A DNA stretch of 64,000 bases from Pelagihabitans pacificus (GTDB lineage: Bacteria; Bacteroidota; Bacteroidia; Flavobacteriales; Flavobacteriaceae): the NCBI RefSeq assembly GCF_009371985.2, contig NZ_VIKU02000005.1:1-64000 (forward strand), read 5' to 3'. The position numbers were made by a program, and so were the translations under genes. Of the stretch, positions 53,229-60,190 are shown in pieces. Within the stretch, counting starts at the first letter, position 1, and each line of letters begins with the position of its first letter. The notes under the pieces are model-generated. The model was given only the letters and a program-made list of their open reading frames with translations. It made no database searches and was not told where the DNA came from.

Positions 53229-54419
53229 ATGCCTAATGTTTCCCAAAAAGGGCTATCGATGCCCGAATCGCCCATCAGAAAATTGGTACCCTTTGCAGAG
53301 GCCGCCAAGAAAAAAGGAGCGACCGTAATACATCTCAACATCGGCCAGCCCGATATTAAAACGCCCCAAGTCGCCTTGGATGCCGTAAGGAATAACACTA
53401 TCGAAGTCCTGGAGTATAGCAGAACGGAAGGCTCGGAAGGCTATCGCGAGAAGCTGGTCGCCTATTACGCCAAAAATGACATTCACGTAACGGCAGGCGA
53501 TATCATCGTTACTACCGGGGGGTCTGAGGCTCTTTCATTCGTAATGGGCAGTATTGCCGATTCGGGGGACGAAATCATTATTCCAGAACCTTTTTATGCC
53601 AATTATAACGGATTTGCCACAGCGGCGAATGTAAAGGTAGTACCCGTTGTATCGCATATCGATAACAATTTTGCCTTACCTCCCATTGAAGCGTTCGAAA
53701 GGCTGATTACCCCGAGAACCAAGGCTATCTTGATTTGTAATCCCGGCAATCCGACAGGCTATCTGTACAGTAAGGAAGAAATCAAAAAACTTGCCCACAT
53801 TGTCAAGGAGCACGATATATTTTTAGTGGCGGACGAAGTGTACCGCGAGTTTACCTATGATGACCGAAAGCACTACTCCGTATTACAGGAAGAAGGCCTT
53901 GGCAATCATGCCATTATCGTAGATTCCGTTTCAAAGCGGTACAGTATGTGTGGCGCCCGTATAGGTTGTCTGGTTACCCAGAACAAAGAAGTAATCAAAA
54001 CGGCATTGAAGTTCGCCCAGGCAAGGCTTTCCCCACCCACCTATGCCCAGCTGGCCAGCGAAGCTGCCTTGGATACCCCGCAGAGCTATTTTGACGATGT
54101 AAAGACCGAATACGTTGCCAGAAGGGACCTGCTCTTGCAAGAGCTCGAGAAAATAGAGGGAGTAAAGATAGGGCGTCCTCAAGGTGCTTTTTATTGCATA
54201 GCGGAACTTCCCATTGAGGATGCCGATGATTTTGCACAGTGGCTTTTGGAAGATTTCAGGGTGAACAATGAAACGGTAATGGTAGCTCCGGCAGCAGGAT
54301 TTTATGCTACTCCCGGGTTGGGAAAAAACCAAATTCGCATTGCCTATGTGCTCGACCAAGAACGGTTAAAACGTGCAGTAAATATATTAAAGGAGGCCTT
54401 GAAAAGTTATATAGGCTAA
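53229..54419 (+). CDS. Pyridoxal-phosphate-dependent aminotransferase, class I/II
   Basis: This 396-residue fold-type I enzyme has LNIGQPDIKTP, TTGGSEALSFVMG (phosphate), NPGNPTGYLYS, VADEVYREFTYD and the PLP lysine in DSVSKRYSMCGARIGC (about 235). It is close to aspartate/tyrosine aminotransferases; the amino-acid substrate is unresolved. The frame could open at TTG 53223; the ATG is preferred. Its stop codon overlaps the murB start by one base (TAATG). Confidence 0.92.
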   Translation: MPNVSQKGLSMPESPIRKLVPFAEAAKKKGATVIHLNIGQPDIKTPQVALDAVRNNTIEVLEYSRTEGSEGYREKLVAYYAKNDIHVTAGDIIVTTGGSEALSFVMGSIADSGDEIIIPEPFYANYNGFATAANVKVVPVVSHIDNNFALPPIEAFERLITPRTKAILICNPGNPTGYLYSKEEIKKLAHIVKEHDIFLVADEVYREFTYDDRKHYSVLQEEGLGNHAIIVDSVSKRYSMCGARIGCLVTQNKEVIKTALKFAQARLSPPTYAQLASEAALDTPQSYFDDVKTEYVARRDLLLQELEKIEGVKIGRPQGAFYCIAELPIEDADDFAQWLLEDFRVNNETVMVAPAAGFYATPGLGKNQIRIAYVLDQERLKRAVNILKEALKSYIG

Positions 54420-55435
54420 TGCAGATACAGGAAAACAAATCCCTTACTCGCTATAATACTTTTGGCATCAAGGCCAAAGCGCGATTTTTCTGTGAAGTAC
54501 ATTCGATAAAAGACTTACGCGAAGTACTTCGGATGGAGCAGTACCCAAAAAAATTCATACTCGGAGGCGGTAGCAATATGCTCCTCACCAAAGATATTGA
54601 CGCCTTGGTGCTATATATCAACATGAAAGGGAAGGAAGTCGTTTCCCAAAATGAAACGCATGTCTTCTTGAAGGTGATGGCCGGCGAAAATTGGCACGAA
54701 TTGGTACTTTGGACGATGGAGCAGGACTACGGCGGACTTGAAAATATGTCCTTGATTCCCGGTAACACCGGAACCGCACCGATACAAAATATCGGGGCTT
54801 ACGGGGTGGAGCTCAAGGATTCCTTCGTGGGTTGTGACGCCATGAAACTAGATACCCGGGAAATATATACCTTTACAAAGGAAGATTGCCAATTCGGTTA
54901 TCGTGATTCTTTTTTCAAAAACGAGGGTAAAGGAAAATATATCGTTACCTCGGTTACCTTTAAACTGACCAAAAAAAATCACCAACTGAACACTTCCTAC
55001 GGTGACATCGAAACACAGTTGCAAAAAAATGCAGTTAAAGAAGCTACCATTCAAGAGGTTTCCAAGGCGGTGATAGCCATACGACAGAGCAAACTACCAG
55101 ACCCTTCGGTTTTGGGCAATAGCGGCAGTTTTTTCAAGAATCCAGTGGTTGACAAGGAAGTTTTTAAAAACTTCACCGGCGCGCATCCCGATGCCCCCTA
55201 TTACAAAGTTTCCGACGATTTATATAAAATCCCTGCTGGTTGGCTCATAGAAAAATGCGGTTTTAAAGGCAAACGCTTCGGGGACGCCGGCGTTCACAAG
55301 CACCAGGCCTTAGTGTTGGTCAATTACGGCAACGCTACTGGTACCGAAATTCTGCATCTCGCACAAAGAATAATGAAATCGGTGGAAGAAAAATTCGGCA
55401 TCATTATCACGCCAGAGGTAAACATCATTGATTAA
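54419..55435 (+). CDS. murB: UDP-N-acetylmuramate dehydrogenase
   Basis: This 338-residue flavoenzyme reduces UDP-GlcNAc-enolpyruvate to UDP-MurNAc. FAD-binding motifs are NTFGIKAKARFFCEV, KFILGGGSNMLLTKDID, IPGNTGTAPIQNIGAYGVEL, and the catalytic Ser in VLGNSGSFFKNPVV. The length and the extra C-terminal region match the type I (E. coli-like) enzyme. Translation is coupled to the upstream aminotransferase by the TAATG overlap. Confidence 0.96.
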   Translation: MQIQENKSLTRYNTFGIKAKARFFCEVHSIKDLREVLRMEQYPKKFILGGGSNMLLTKDIDALVLYINMKGKEVVSQNETHVFLKVMAGENWHELVLWTMEQDYGGLENMSLIPGNTGTAPIQNIGAYGVELKDSFVGCDAMKLDTREIYTFTKEDCQFGYRDSFFKNEGKGKYIVTSVTFKLTKKNHQLNTSYGDIETQLQKNAVKEATIQEVSKAVIAIRQSKLPDPSVLGNSGSFFKNPVVDKEVFKNFTGAHPDAPYYKVSDDLYKIPAGWLIEKCGFKGKRFGDAGVHKHQALVLVNYGNATGTEILHLAQRIMKSVEEKFGIIITPEVNIID

Positions 55436-55466
55436 ATCATGATGATTGTGATTCCTTTCAAGCAAA

Positions 55467-55497
55467 TCAAGCCCCCTTTACAAGCTTGAATTCTTTT
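55467..55497 (+). terminator. Probable murB terminator
   Basis: TCAAGC pairs with GCTTGA around an 11-nt loop and is followed by ATTCTTTTTC, 32 nt after the stop codon. The stem is only six pairs. Confidence 0.5.
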
Positions 55498-55517
55498 TCA
55501 CGAAAGCGAGAATAAAA

Positions 55518-55549
55518 ATAACCCTCGAAGAATGTACTACGAGGGTTAT
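55518..55549. other. Perfect 10-bp hairpin in the murB–sigma gap
   Basis: ATAACCCTCG (55518-55527) pairs exactly with CGAGGGTTAT (55540-55549) around a 12-nt loop. The plus strand then reads ACCAAACCAAACTAACC rather than T residues. On the minus strand it is followed by TTTTTATTC, but no minus-strand gene precedes it. It may be the head of a small structured RNA or 5' leader. Confidence 0.5.
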
Positions 55550-55575
55550 ACCAAACCAAACTAACCAAAAACTAA

Positions 55576-55617
55576 ATGCACAGTTACCAGCTGCACATTT
55601 ATCTAATTAAAATTTAG
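55576..55617 (+). other. Mini-ORF after the A/C-rich leader
   Basis: Directly after the A/C-rich leader following the hairpin is ATG with a 13-codon frame (MHSYQLHIYLIKI). Such leaders often precede real genes in this phylum, so the mini-ORF may be a regulatory peptide, or chance. No further gene begins until 55729. Confidence 0.25.
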
Positions 55618-55679
55618 AGATAACGCTGCTTTACAATCAATTTTATAAATTAGCGTTTACCTATATACGGTTCTGATAA

Positions 55680-55687
55680 TACCTTTG
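55680..55687 (+). promoter_or_regulatory. Probable -7 element for the ECF sigma operon
   Basis: TACCTTTG is an exact TAnnTTTG, 41 nt before the sigma gene ATG. No standard -33 TTG is seen. It could be a sigma-specific promoter if the operon is autoregulated. Confidence 0.45.
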
Positions 55688-55728
55688 GATGCCCGAGTCA
55701 CAAAAAAAGTCATAAACCCCATATTTCC

Positions 55729-56295
55729 ATGAGCACACTTCTTGAAAAGCATATCGTAGAATTGCTTCAGGAGCGAAATGAAAAAGCCATTTCCCTTTTG
55801 TACGAACACTATGGGGATACCCTTTTCGGTGTTGCAAACAAGGTAGTCAGGGACGAGGAATTGGCGCAGGATGTATTGCAGGAAAGTTTCGTGAAGATCT
55901 GGAAGAAATCCGATTCCTATGACTCCTCCAAGGCAAAGCTTTTCACATGGCTCTTTCGCATCACCAGAAACACGGCAATCGACAAATTAAGAAGCGCCAA
56001 CACAAAAACCGATAAGGAAATCCAAATAGATGTTTCAGACGTATATACGTTAGGTGTCGATAGCATTCGACCGGAGTTAATGGATGTCCGGGAGAATCTT
56101 GATAAAATTGAGGTAAAGTACCAAATAGTACTCGAAGCCTTATTTTTTCAGGGAATGACCCAACAGGAAGCCAGCGAAGAGTTAGATATTCCTTTGGGAA
56201 CCATAAAATCCCGATTAAAAATCGGACTGAGGGAACTCAAAAAGATATATAATCCGGTTTCGCTACTGATACTAGTTTTAAACCTGATACAATAA
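55729..56295 (+). CDS. ECF RNA polymerase sigma factor (group with RskA-type anti-sigma)
   Basis: The 188 residues contain sigma2 (about 25-95, DEELAQDVLQESFVKIWKKSDSYD and FTWLFRITRNTAIDKLR) and sigma4 (about 120-175, LEALFFQGMTQQEASEELDIPLGTIKSRLKIGLREL). It lies 62 nt upstream of an anti-sigma gene with an RskA-like C-terminal domain. This fits the SigK-RskA layout, in which the membrane anti-sigma holds the factor until released by a signal. Confidence 0.92.
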   Translation: MSTLLEKHIVELLQERNEKAISLLYEHYGDTLFGVANKVVRDEELAQDVLQESFVKIWKKSDSYDSSKAKLFTWLFRITRNTAIDKLRSANTKTDKEIQIDVSDVYTLGVDSIRPELMDVRENLDKIEVKYQIVLEALFFQGMTQQEASEELDIPLGTIKSRLKIGLRELKKIYNPVSLLILVLNLIQ

Positions 56296-56357
56296 TAGCA
56301 GGAGGAAATCGACCAAATCAATTGATGATACCCCCTCCGAACAAATGAACTGAAACG

Positions 56358-57116
56358 ATGAAAGATAAGATTAAAATATTTTTGGATTCGGACCTACTGG
56401 AGAAATATCTGATAGGGTCTACCACAGAGCAGGAAAACCTCCAAGTGGAACGATACATTGCCATGTACCCGGAGGTACGGAAAACCTACGATGAGTTGCA
56501 GGAAAATTTGGAGGCATTTGCCAAAATGCATGCTATCAAGACCCCTGAAGGATTGAAAGAAAGAATTTTAGCACGGATCAAATCTGAAAATGTCGGTAGA
56601 AAACGTTTTCTACGATACGCCATTGCTGCAAGCGTTGCCACGATTCTATTCGCAGGAGCGTCTTACTTCTTCTGGAGCGAAAACCAAATGTTACAGCAAG
56701 AAAATGCCATTGTTAACAGTAAAATCGAGAGTCTGGAAGCCGATATGAGGGAAGGGTTGGAAGATGTTAGGAACCAATTCATCGTATTAAACAATCCCCA
56801 GACCAAAAAAGTCGATATTAAGGGCAACAAAAAAGCCAAGGAGTTGAAAGCGGTGGCCTATGTAAACCCGGTTAAAAAGCTCTCTTATATCAATGTTAGC
56901 AAATTGCCTAATTTGCCCGAAAACCAATGCTTCCAAATGTGGGCCGAGGTAGATGGGAAAATGATCAATCTAGGAGTCATCGAGGAAGCTGCCGAAGCCG
57001 ACAAATTATTGGCCCTGCCCTATGCGGACAAAGCGATGGGATATATTACTATTGAGCCCAAAGGTGGCAACAAGACCCCTACGGTGGAAAATATCGTCGC
57101 AAACATCTCCTATTAG
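56358..57116 (+). CDS. Anti-sigma factor, RskA-like
   Basis: The 252 residues have an N-terminal cytosolic part (about 1-75, LLEKYLIGSTTEQENLQVERY) resembling a zinc-less anti-sigma domain, one membrane helix (about 86-106, YAIAASVATILFAGASYFF), a coiled-coil (about 108-140), and a periplasmic RskA-type domain (about 160-252, QCFQMWAEVDGKMINLGVI). It should bind the sigma factor encoded just upstream. A strong terminator follows. Confidence 0.9.
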   Translation: MKDKIKIFLDSDLLEKYLIGSTTEQENLQVERYIAMYPEVRKTYDELQENLEAFAKMHAIKTPEGLKERILARIKSENVGRKRFLRYAIAASVATILFAGASYFFWSENQMLQQENAIVNSKIESLEADMREGLEDVRNQFIVLNNPQTKKVDIKGNKKAKELKAVAYVNPVKKLSYINVSKLPNLPENQCFQMWAEVDGKMINLGVIEEAAEADKLLALPYADKAMGYITIEPKGGNKTPTVENIVANISY

Positions 57117-57137
57117 CATATGCGCTATACAGTTTTA

Positions 57138-57170
57138 AAAGCCTGACGTTTCCGTCAGGCTTTTTATTTT
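57138..57170 (+). terminator. Terminator of the sigma–anti-sigma operon
   Basis: AAAGCCTGACG pairs with CGTCAGGCTTT around TTTC and is followed by TTATTTTT, 21 nt after the anti-sigma stop codon. Confidence 0.88.
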
Positions 57171-57172
57171 TG

Positions 57173-57180
57173 TACCTTTG
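57173..57180 (+). promoter_or_regulatory. Probable -7 element of the small cysteine-rich protein gene
   Basis: TACCTTTG is an exact TAnnTTTG three bases after the upstream terminator and 15 nt before the ATG at 57196. The -33 region lies within the terminator stem and has no TTG. Confidence 0.4.
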
Positions 57181-57195
57181 TCAAAACATTCAGGC

Positions 57196-57399
57196 ATGAA
57201 GCTTCTTTTACTAACCATAGGCCTTTTGGCGCTCGCGTTCGCTGGAATCGCCATTAAGATATGGTCTAAGAAAGATGGTAAATTTGCGGGCACTTGTGCC
57301 AGTCAAAGTCCATTTTTAAACAAAGACGGTGAGGCTTGTGGTATGTGTGGAAAATTGCCCAGCGAGCAAGACTGCCGCAAAGATACCATCTCCGTATAG
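57196..57399 (+). CDS. Small membrane-anchored protein with four cysteines
   Basis: The 67 residues contain one membrane helix (about 2-22, KLLLLTIGLLALAFAGIAIK) and a tail with four cysteines (GTCASQSPFLNKDGEACGMCGKLPSEQDC), suited to metal binding or disulfides. Similar proteins in Flavobacteriia are annotated only as membrane or secreted protein. The helix-basic-Cys4 layout is reminiscent of NqrM, which delivers iron to Na+-NQR, but no nqr genes are nearby, so this is a weak comparison. ATG at 57196 is preferred to TTG 57178. Confidence 0.7.
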   Translation: MKLLLLTIGLLALAFAGIAIKIWSKKDGKFAGTCASQSPFLNKDGEACGMCGKLPSEQDCRKDTISV

Positions 57400-57440
57400 T
57401 CTAAGCCCCCAACCTGACGTACTTATCATAAATCTTTTTT

Positions 57441-58004
57441 TTGGAAAAATCCGAAAACACACTCCAAGCCATCATCAAAAAGGCAAAAATGGGTAACCAA
57501 ATTGCGTTTAGCATGCTTTTGGATCGTTTTTGGAACGACGTATACGGGTTTCAACTGAAACGCACTCAAAATGAAAATGATGCCGAAGATATTAGTATAC
57601 AGACTTTTTCAAAGGCGTTCGATAAGATAGACACCTACGATGAATCGTATGGGTTTAAAACATGGCTTATTACTATTTCCAAAAACATCCACATCGATTT
57701 GGTGCGAAAGCGAAAGCGAGACATTCTCGGAACGGATGGTGGTAGCAATGAAGCCGTTAAAAAGGTCTTGGACGATGCTCCGACGGCCGAAGATCGTTTA
57801 ATTACCGAACAAAATCTAGCGACATTGTTGCAGTACGTCAAAAAGTTAAAACCACACTACCAAGAGGTTATTAACCTTCGGTATTTTCAGGAGCTCAGCT
57901 ATGCCGATATCGCCGAACAACTCAATGAGCCCATCAACAATGTAAAGGTCAAGTTACTGCGGGCGAAAAAGTTGTTGGCCGAGGTTATCAAAAACAGATC
58001 ATAA
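57441..58004 (+). CDS. ECF RNA polymerase sigma factor
   Basis: The 187 residues contain sigma2 (about 20-95, FWNDVYGFQLKRTQNENDAEDISIQTFSKAFDKID and FKTWLITISKNIHIDLVRKRKR) and sigma4 (about 125-182, LKPHYQEVINLRYFQELSYADIAEQL and NNVKVKLLRAKKLL). No anti-sigma gene is adjacent. The start is taken at TTG 57441 because EKSENTLQAIIKKAKMGNQ aligns with the usual N-terminus; the first ATG (57489) would lose 16 residues. Confidence 0.88.
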   Translation: MEKSENTLQAIIKKAKMGNQIAFSMLLDRFWNDVYGFQLKRTQNENDAEDISIQTFSKAFDKIDTYDESYGFKTWLITISKNIHIDLVRKRKRDILGTDGGSNEAVKKVLDDAPTAEDRLITEQNLATLLQYVKKLKPHYQEVINLRYFQELSYADIAEQLNEPINNVKVKLLRAKKLLAEVIKNRS

Positions 58005-58164
58005 GCCGAGAGGAGCCGTTCGCGGAGCAATAGGTTTCAAAAATCGATGACCATAAGGCATTCGTCCAAAGAATCCAGGATTTTACCAAATCGAACAATT
58101 CTATACCTAAATTAGGACTGTCGATAGTAACAGGATGCAAGCCAACCGAACGCTAAATAGTTCG

Positions 58165-58172
58165 TATATTTG
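58165..58172 (+). promoter_or_regulatory. Probable -7 element for lipA
   Basis: TATATTTG is an exact TAnnTTTG, 18 nt before the preferred lipA ATG. There is no -33 TTG at standard spacing. Confidence 0.45.
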
Positions 58173-58190
58173 CTTCTCAAAAAAAATGAC

Positions 58191-59066
58191 ATGAGCACAG
58201 ATACTTTCGCTAATGTAGCCCCACCAAAGGGAAAGCCAAAATGGCTCAGGGTAAAGCTTCCGACGGGGAAGAAATACACCCAATTACGAGGTCTGGTCGA
58301 AAAATATGACCTTCATACTATTTGTACCTCGGGTAGTTGTCCTAATATGGGCGAATGCTGGGGTGAGGGTACCGCGACCTTTATGATTTTGGGGAATGTT
58401 TGTACCCGTTCCTGCGGTTTCTGCGGCGTGAAAACAGGGAGACCCGAACAAGTGGACTGGGCAGAACCTGAGAAGGTAGCAAGATCCATCAAGATCATGG
58501 GCATCAAACATGCGGTAATTACTTCGGTAGATAGAGACGATTTAAAGGATATGGGTTCCATTATGTGGGCGGAAACCGTTAAGGCCATCCGGCGTATGAA
58601 CCCTGAGACCACGTTGGAAACCCTCATACCCGATTTTCAAGGCGTTGAAAGACATTTGGACCGCATTATCGAGGTGGCGCCCGAGGTAGTCTCGCACAAT
58701 ATGGAAACGGTAAAAAGACTTACCCGTGAGGTACGTATTCAAGCTAAATATGAAAGGAGCATCGAAGTACTGCGCTATTTGCATGTAAATGGTGTGAACC
58801 GTACCAAATCGGGTATCATGTTGGGCTTGGGCGAGTTGGAGGAAGAAGTGATCGAGACCATGGAAGACCTTCGAAATGCGAACGTAGATGTGGTTACCAT
58901 AGGCCAATATCTTCAGCCCTCGAAAAAACACCTTCCGGTTAAGGAGTTTATTCTACCGGAGCAATTCAAGAAATATGAGGAAATAGGACTTAAAATGGGC
59001 TTCCGTCATGTTGAAAGTGGCGCTCTGGTACGATCTTCATATAAAGCTCACAAACATATCGACTAG
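58191..59066 (+). CDS. lipA: Lipoyl synthase
   Basis: This 291-residue radical SAM enzyme inserts two sulfurs into protein-bound octanoyl groups. The auxiliary cluster cysteines are Cys45, Cys50 and Cys56 ([12 protein letters not shown]). The SAM cluster is Cys71, Cys75 and Cys78 (CTRSCGFC). The C-terminal RSSYKA holds the conserved Ser ligand. The frame opens at 58170; MSTDTFANV is the likelier start and fits the -7 element at 58165. Confidence 0.96.
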   Translation: MSTDTFANVAPPKGKPKWLRVKLPTGKKYTQLRGLVEKYDLHTICTSGSCPNMGECWGEGTATFMILGNVCTRSCGFCGVKTGRPEQVDWAEPEKVARSIKIMGIKHAVITSVDRDDLKDMGSIMWAETVKAIRRMNPETTLETLIPDFQGVERHLDRIIEVAPEVVSHNMETVKRLTREVRIQAKYERSIEVLRYLHVNGVNRTKSGIMLGLGELEEEVIETMEDLRNANVDVVTIGQYLQPSKKHLPVKEFILPEQFKKYEEIGLKMGFRHVESGALVRSSYKAHKHID

Positions 59067-59176
59067 GTCCCAGCACAATGAGGGCTTTTTTAACCCCAAT
59101 ATGACAATCGTGTTATTCCGAACCGGCCTTTTCATTCATTATAACCCCCGTAAATTCTGGAGCTCCCACTATTTTC

Positions 59177-60190
59177 ATGAGACAAATTAACGTAGGTATC
59201 AACGGTTTTGGAAGAATTGGTCGCACCCTATGCAGGCTATTGACCAATCATCCAGAAATAAGGGTGGGCGCCATCAATGACCTTGCAGACAGTCGAACCT
59301 TGTCGCACTTATTAAAGTACGATAGTATACATGGGGTATTCGATGGCGATATTACACACGATGACCTTCATATAATCGTCGAAGGCCGGAAAATACCCTT
59401 GAGCAATGCCGATCATCCCAAAAAAATTGATTGGCGGGCCCACGATATAGATATCGTTGTTGAAGCAAGCGGGAAGTTCAAGGACAGGGACACTTTACAC
59501 TACCACCTCCGCAATGGTTCGAAAAAGGTAGTCTTATCCGCGCCCCCGACAGACGACAACATAAAAATGGTGGTGTTCGGGATCAACGAACAGATTTTGA
59601 CCGCTGAGGATGATATGGTTTCAAATGCGTCCTGTACGACCAATAACGCCGCTCCAATGATCAAAGTCATTAACGATCTCTGCGGAATCGAACAGGCTTA
59701 CATCACCACCGTGCACTCCTATACCTCTGATCAAAGCCTTCATGACCAGCCCCATCAAGACCTACGACGGGCCAGGGCAGCCTCGCAATCGATCGTGCCT
59801 ACCACTACAGGTGCAGCAAAGGCATTGACCAAGATTTTTCCCGCCCTCTCGGAGGTAATTGGCGGCTGTGGAATACGTGTACCCGTACCAAACTGTTCCC
59901 TGACCGATATTACCTTGAATGTTAAAAGAACGACCTCTATCAAGGAAATAAACAGTACTTTTAAAAGAATTTCACATAACAAACTGAAAAACATACTTTT
60001 ATATACTGAAGACCCAATAGTTTCCGTTGACATAAACAATAGTTGTTATTCTTGTACGTTTGATTCACAGATGACATCGGTCATAGGCGGTACCATGGTG
60101 AAGATTATAGGATGGTACGATAACGAAACAGGATACAGTAGTCGGATAATCGATTTGGTCCAATTGCTTATCGATAAAAGGTTTATTTGA
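59177..60190 (+). CDS. gap: Glyceraldehyde-3-phosphate dehydrogenase, type I
   Basis: The 337-residue enzyme oxidises G3P to 1,3-bisphosphoglycerate with NAD+. It has a Rossmann start VGINGFGRIGRTLCRLL, NAD-type Asp in INDLAD, catalytic Cys153 in SNASCTTNNAAP (usually SCTTNCLAP) and His180 in TTVHSYT. The QDLRRARAASQSIVPTTTGAAKAL block is standard. The replaced residues after the active-site motif suggest a divergent paralogue. Its stop overlaps the TTG start of a hybrid kinase gene. Confidence 0.93.
   Translation: MRQINVGINGFGRIGRTLCRLLTNHPEIRVGAINDLADSRTLSHLLKYDSIHGVFDGDITHDDLHIIVEGRKIPLSNADHPKKIDWRAHDIDIVVEASGKFKDRDTLHYHLRNGSKKVVLSAPPTDDNIKMVVFGINEQILTAEDDMVSNASCTTNNAAPMIKVINDLCGIEQAYITTVHSYTSDQSLHDQPHQDLRRARAASQSIVPTTTGAAKALTKIFPALSEVIGGCGIRVPVPNCSLTDITLNVKRTTSIKEINSTFKRISHNKLKNILLYTEDPIVSVDINNSCYSCTFDSQMTSVIGGTMVKIIGWYDNETGYSSRIIDLVQLLIDKRFI

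Noticed and set aside
53086-53328. An 80-residue frame between the PDZ and aminotransferase genes
   Set aside because: Its second half is the wrong frame of the aminotransferase start region and the first half has no recognisable feature.
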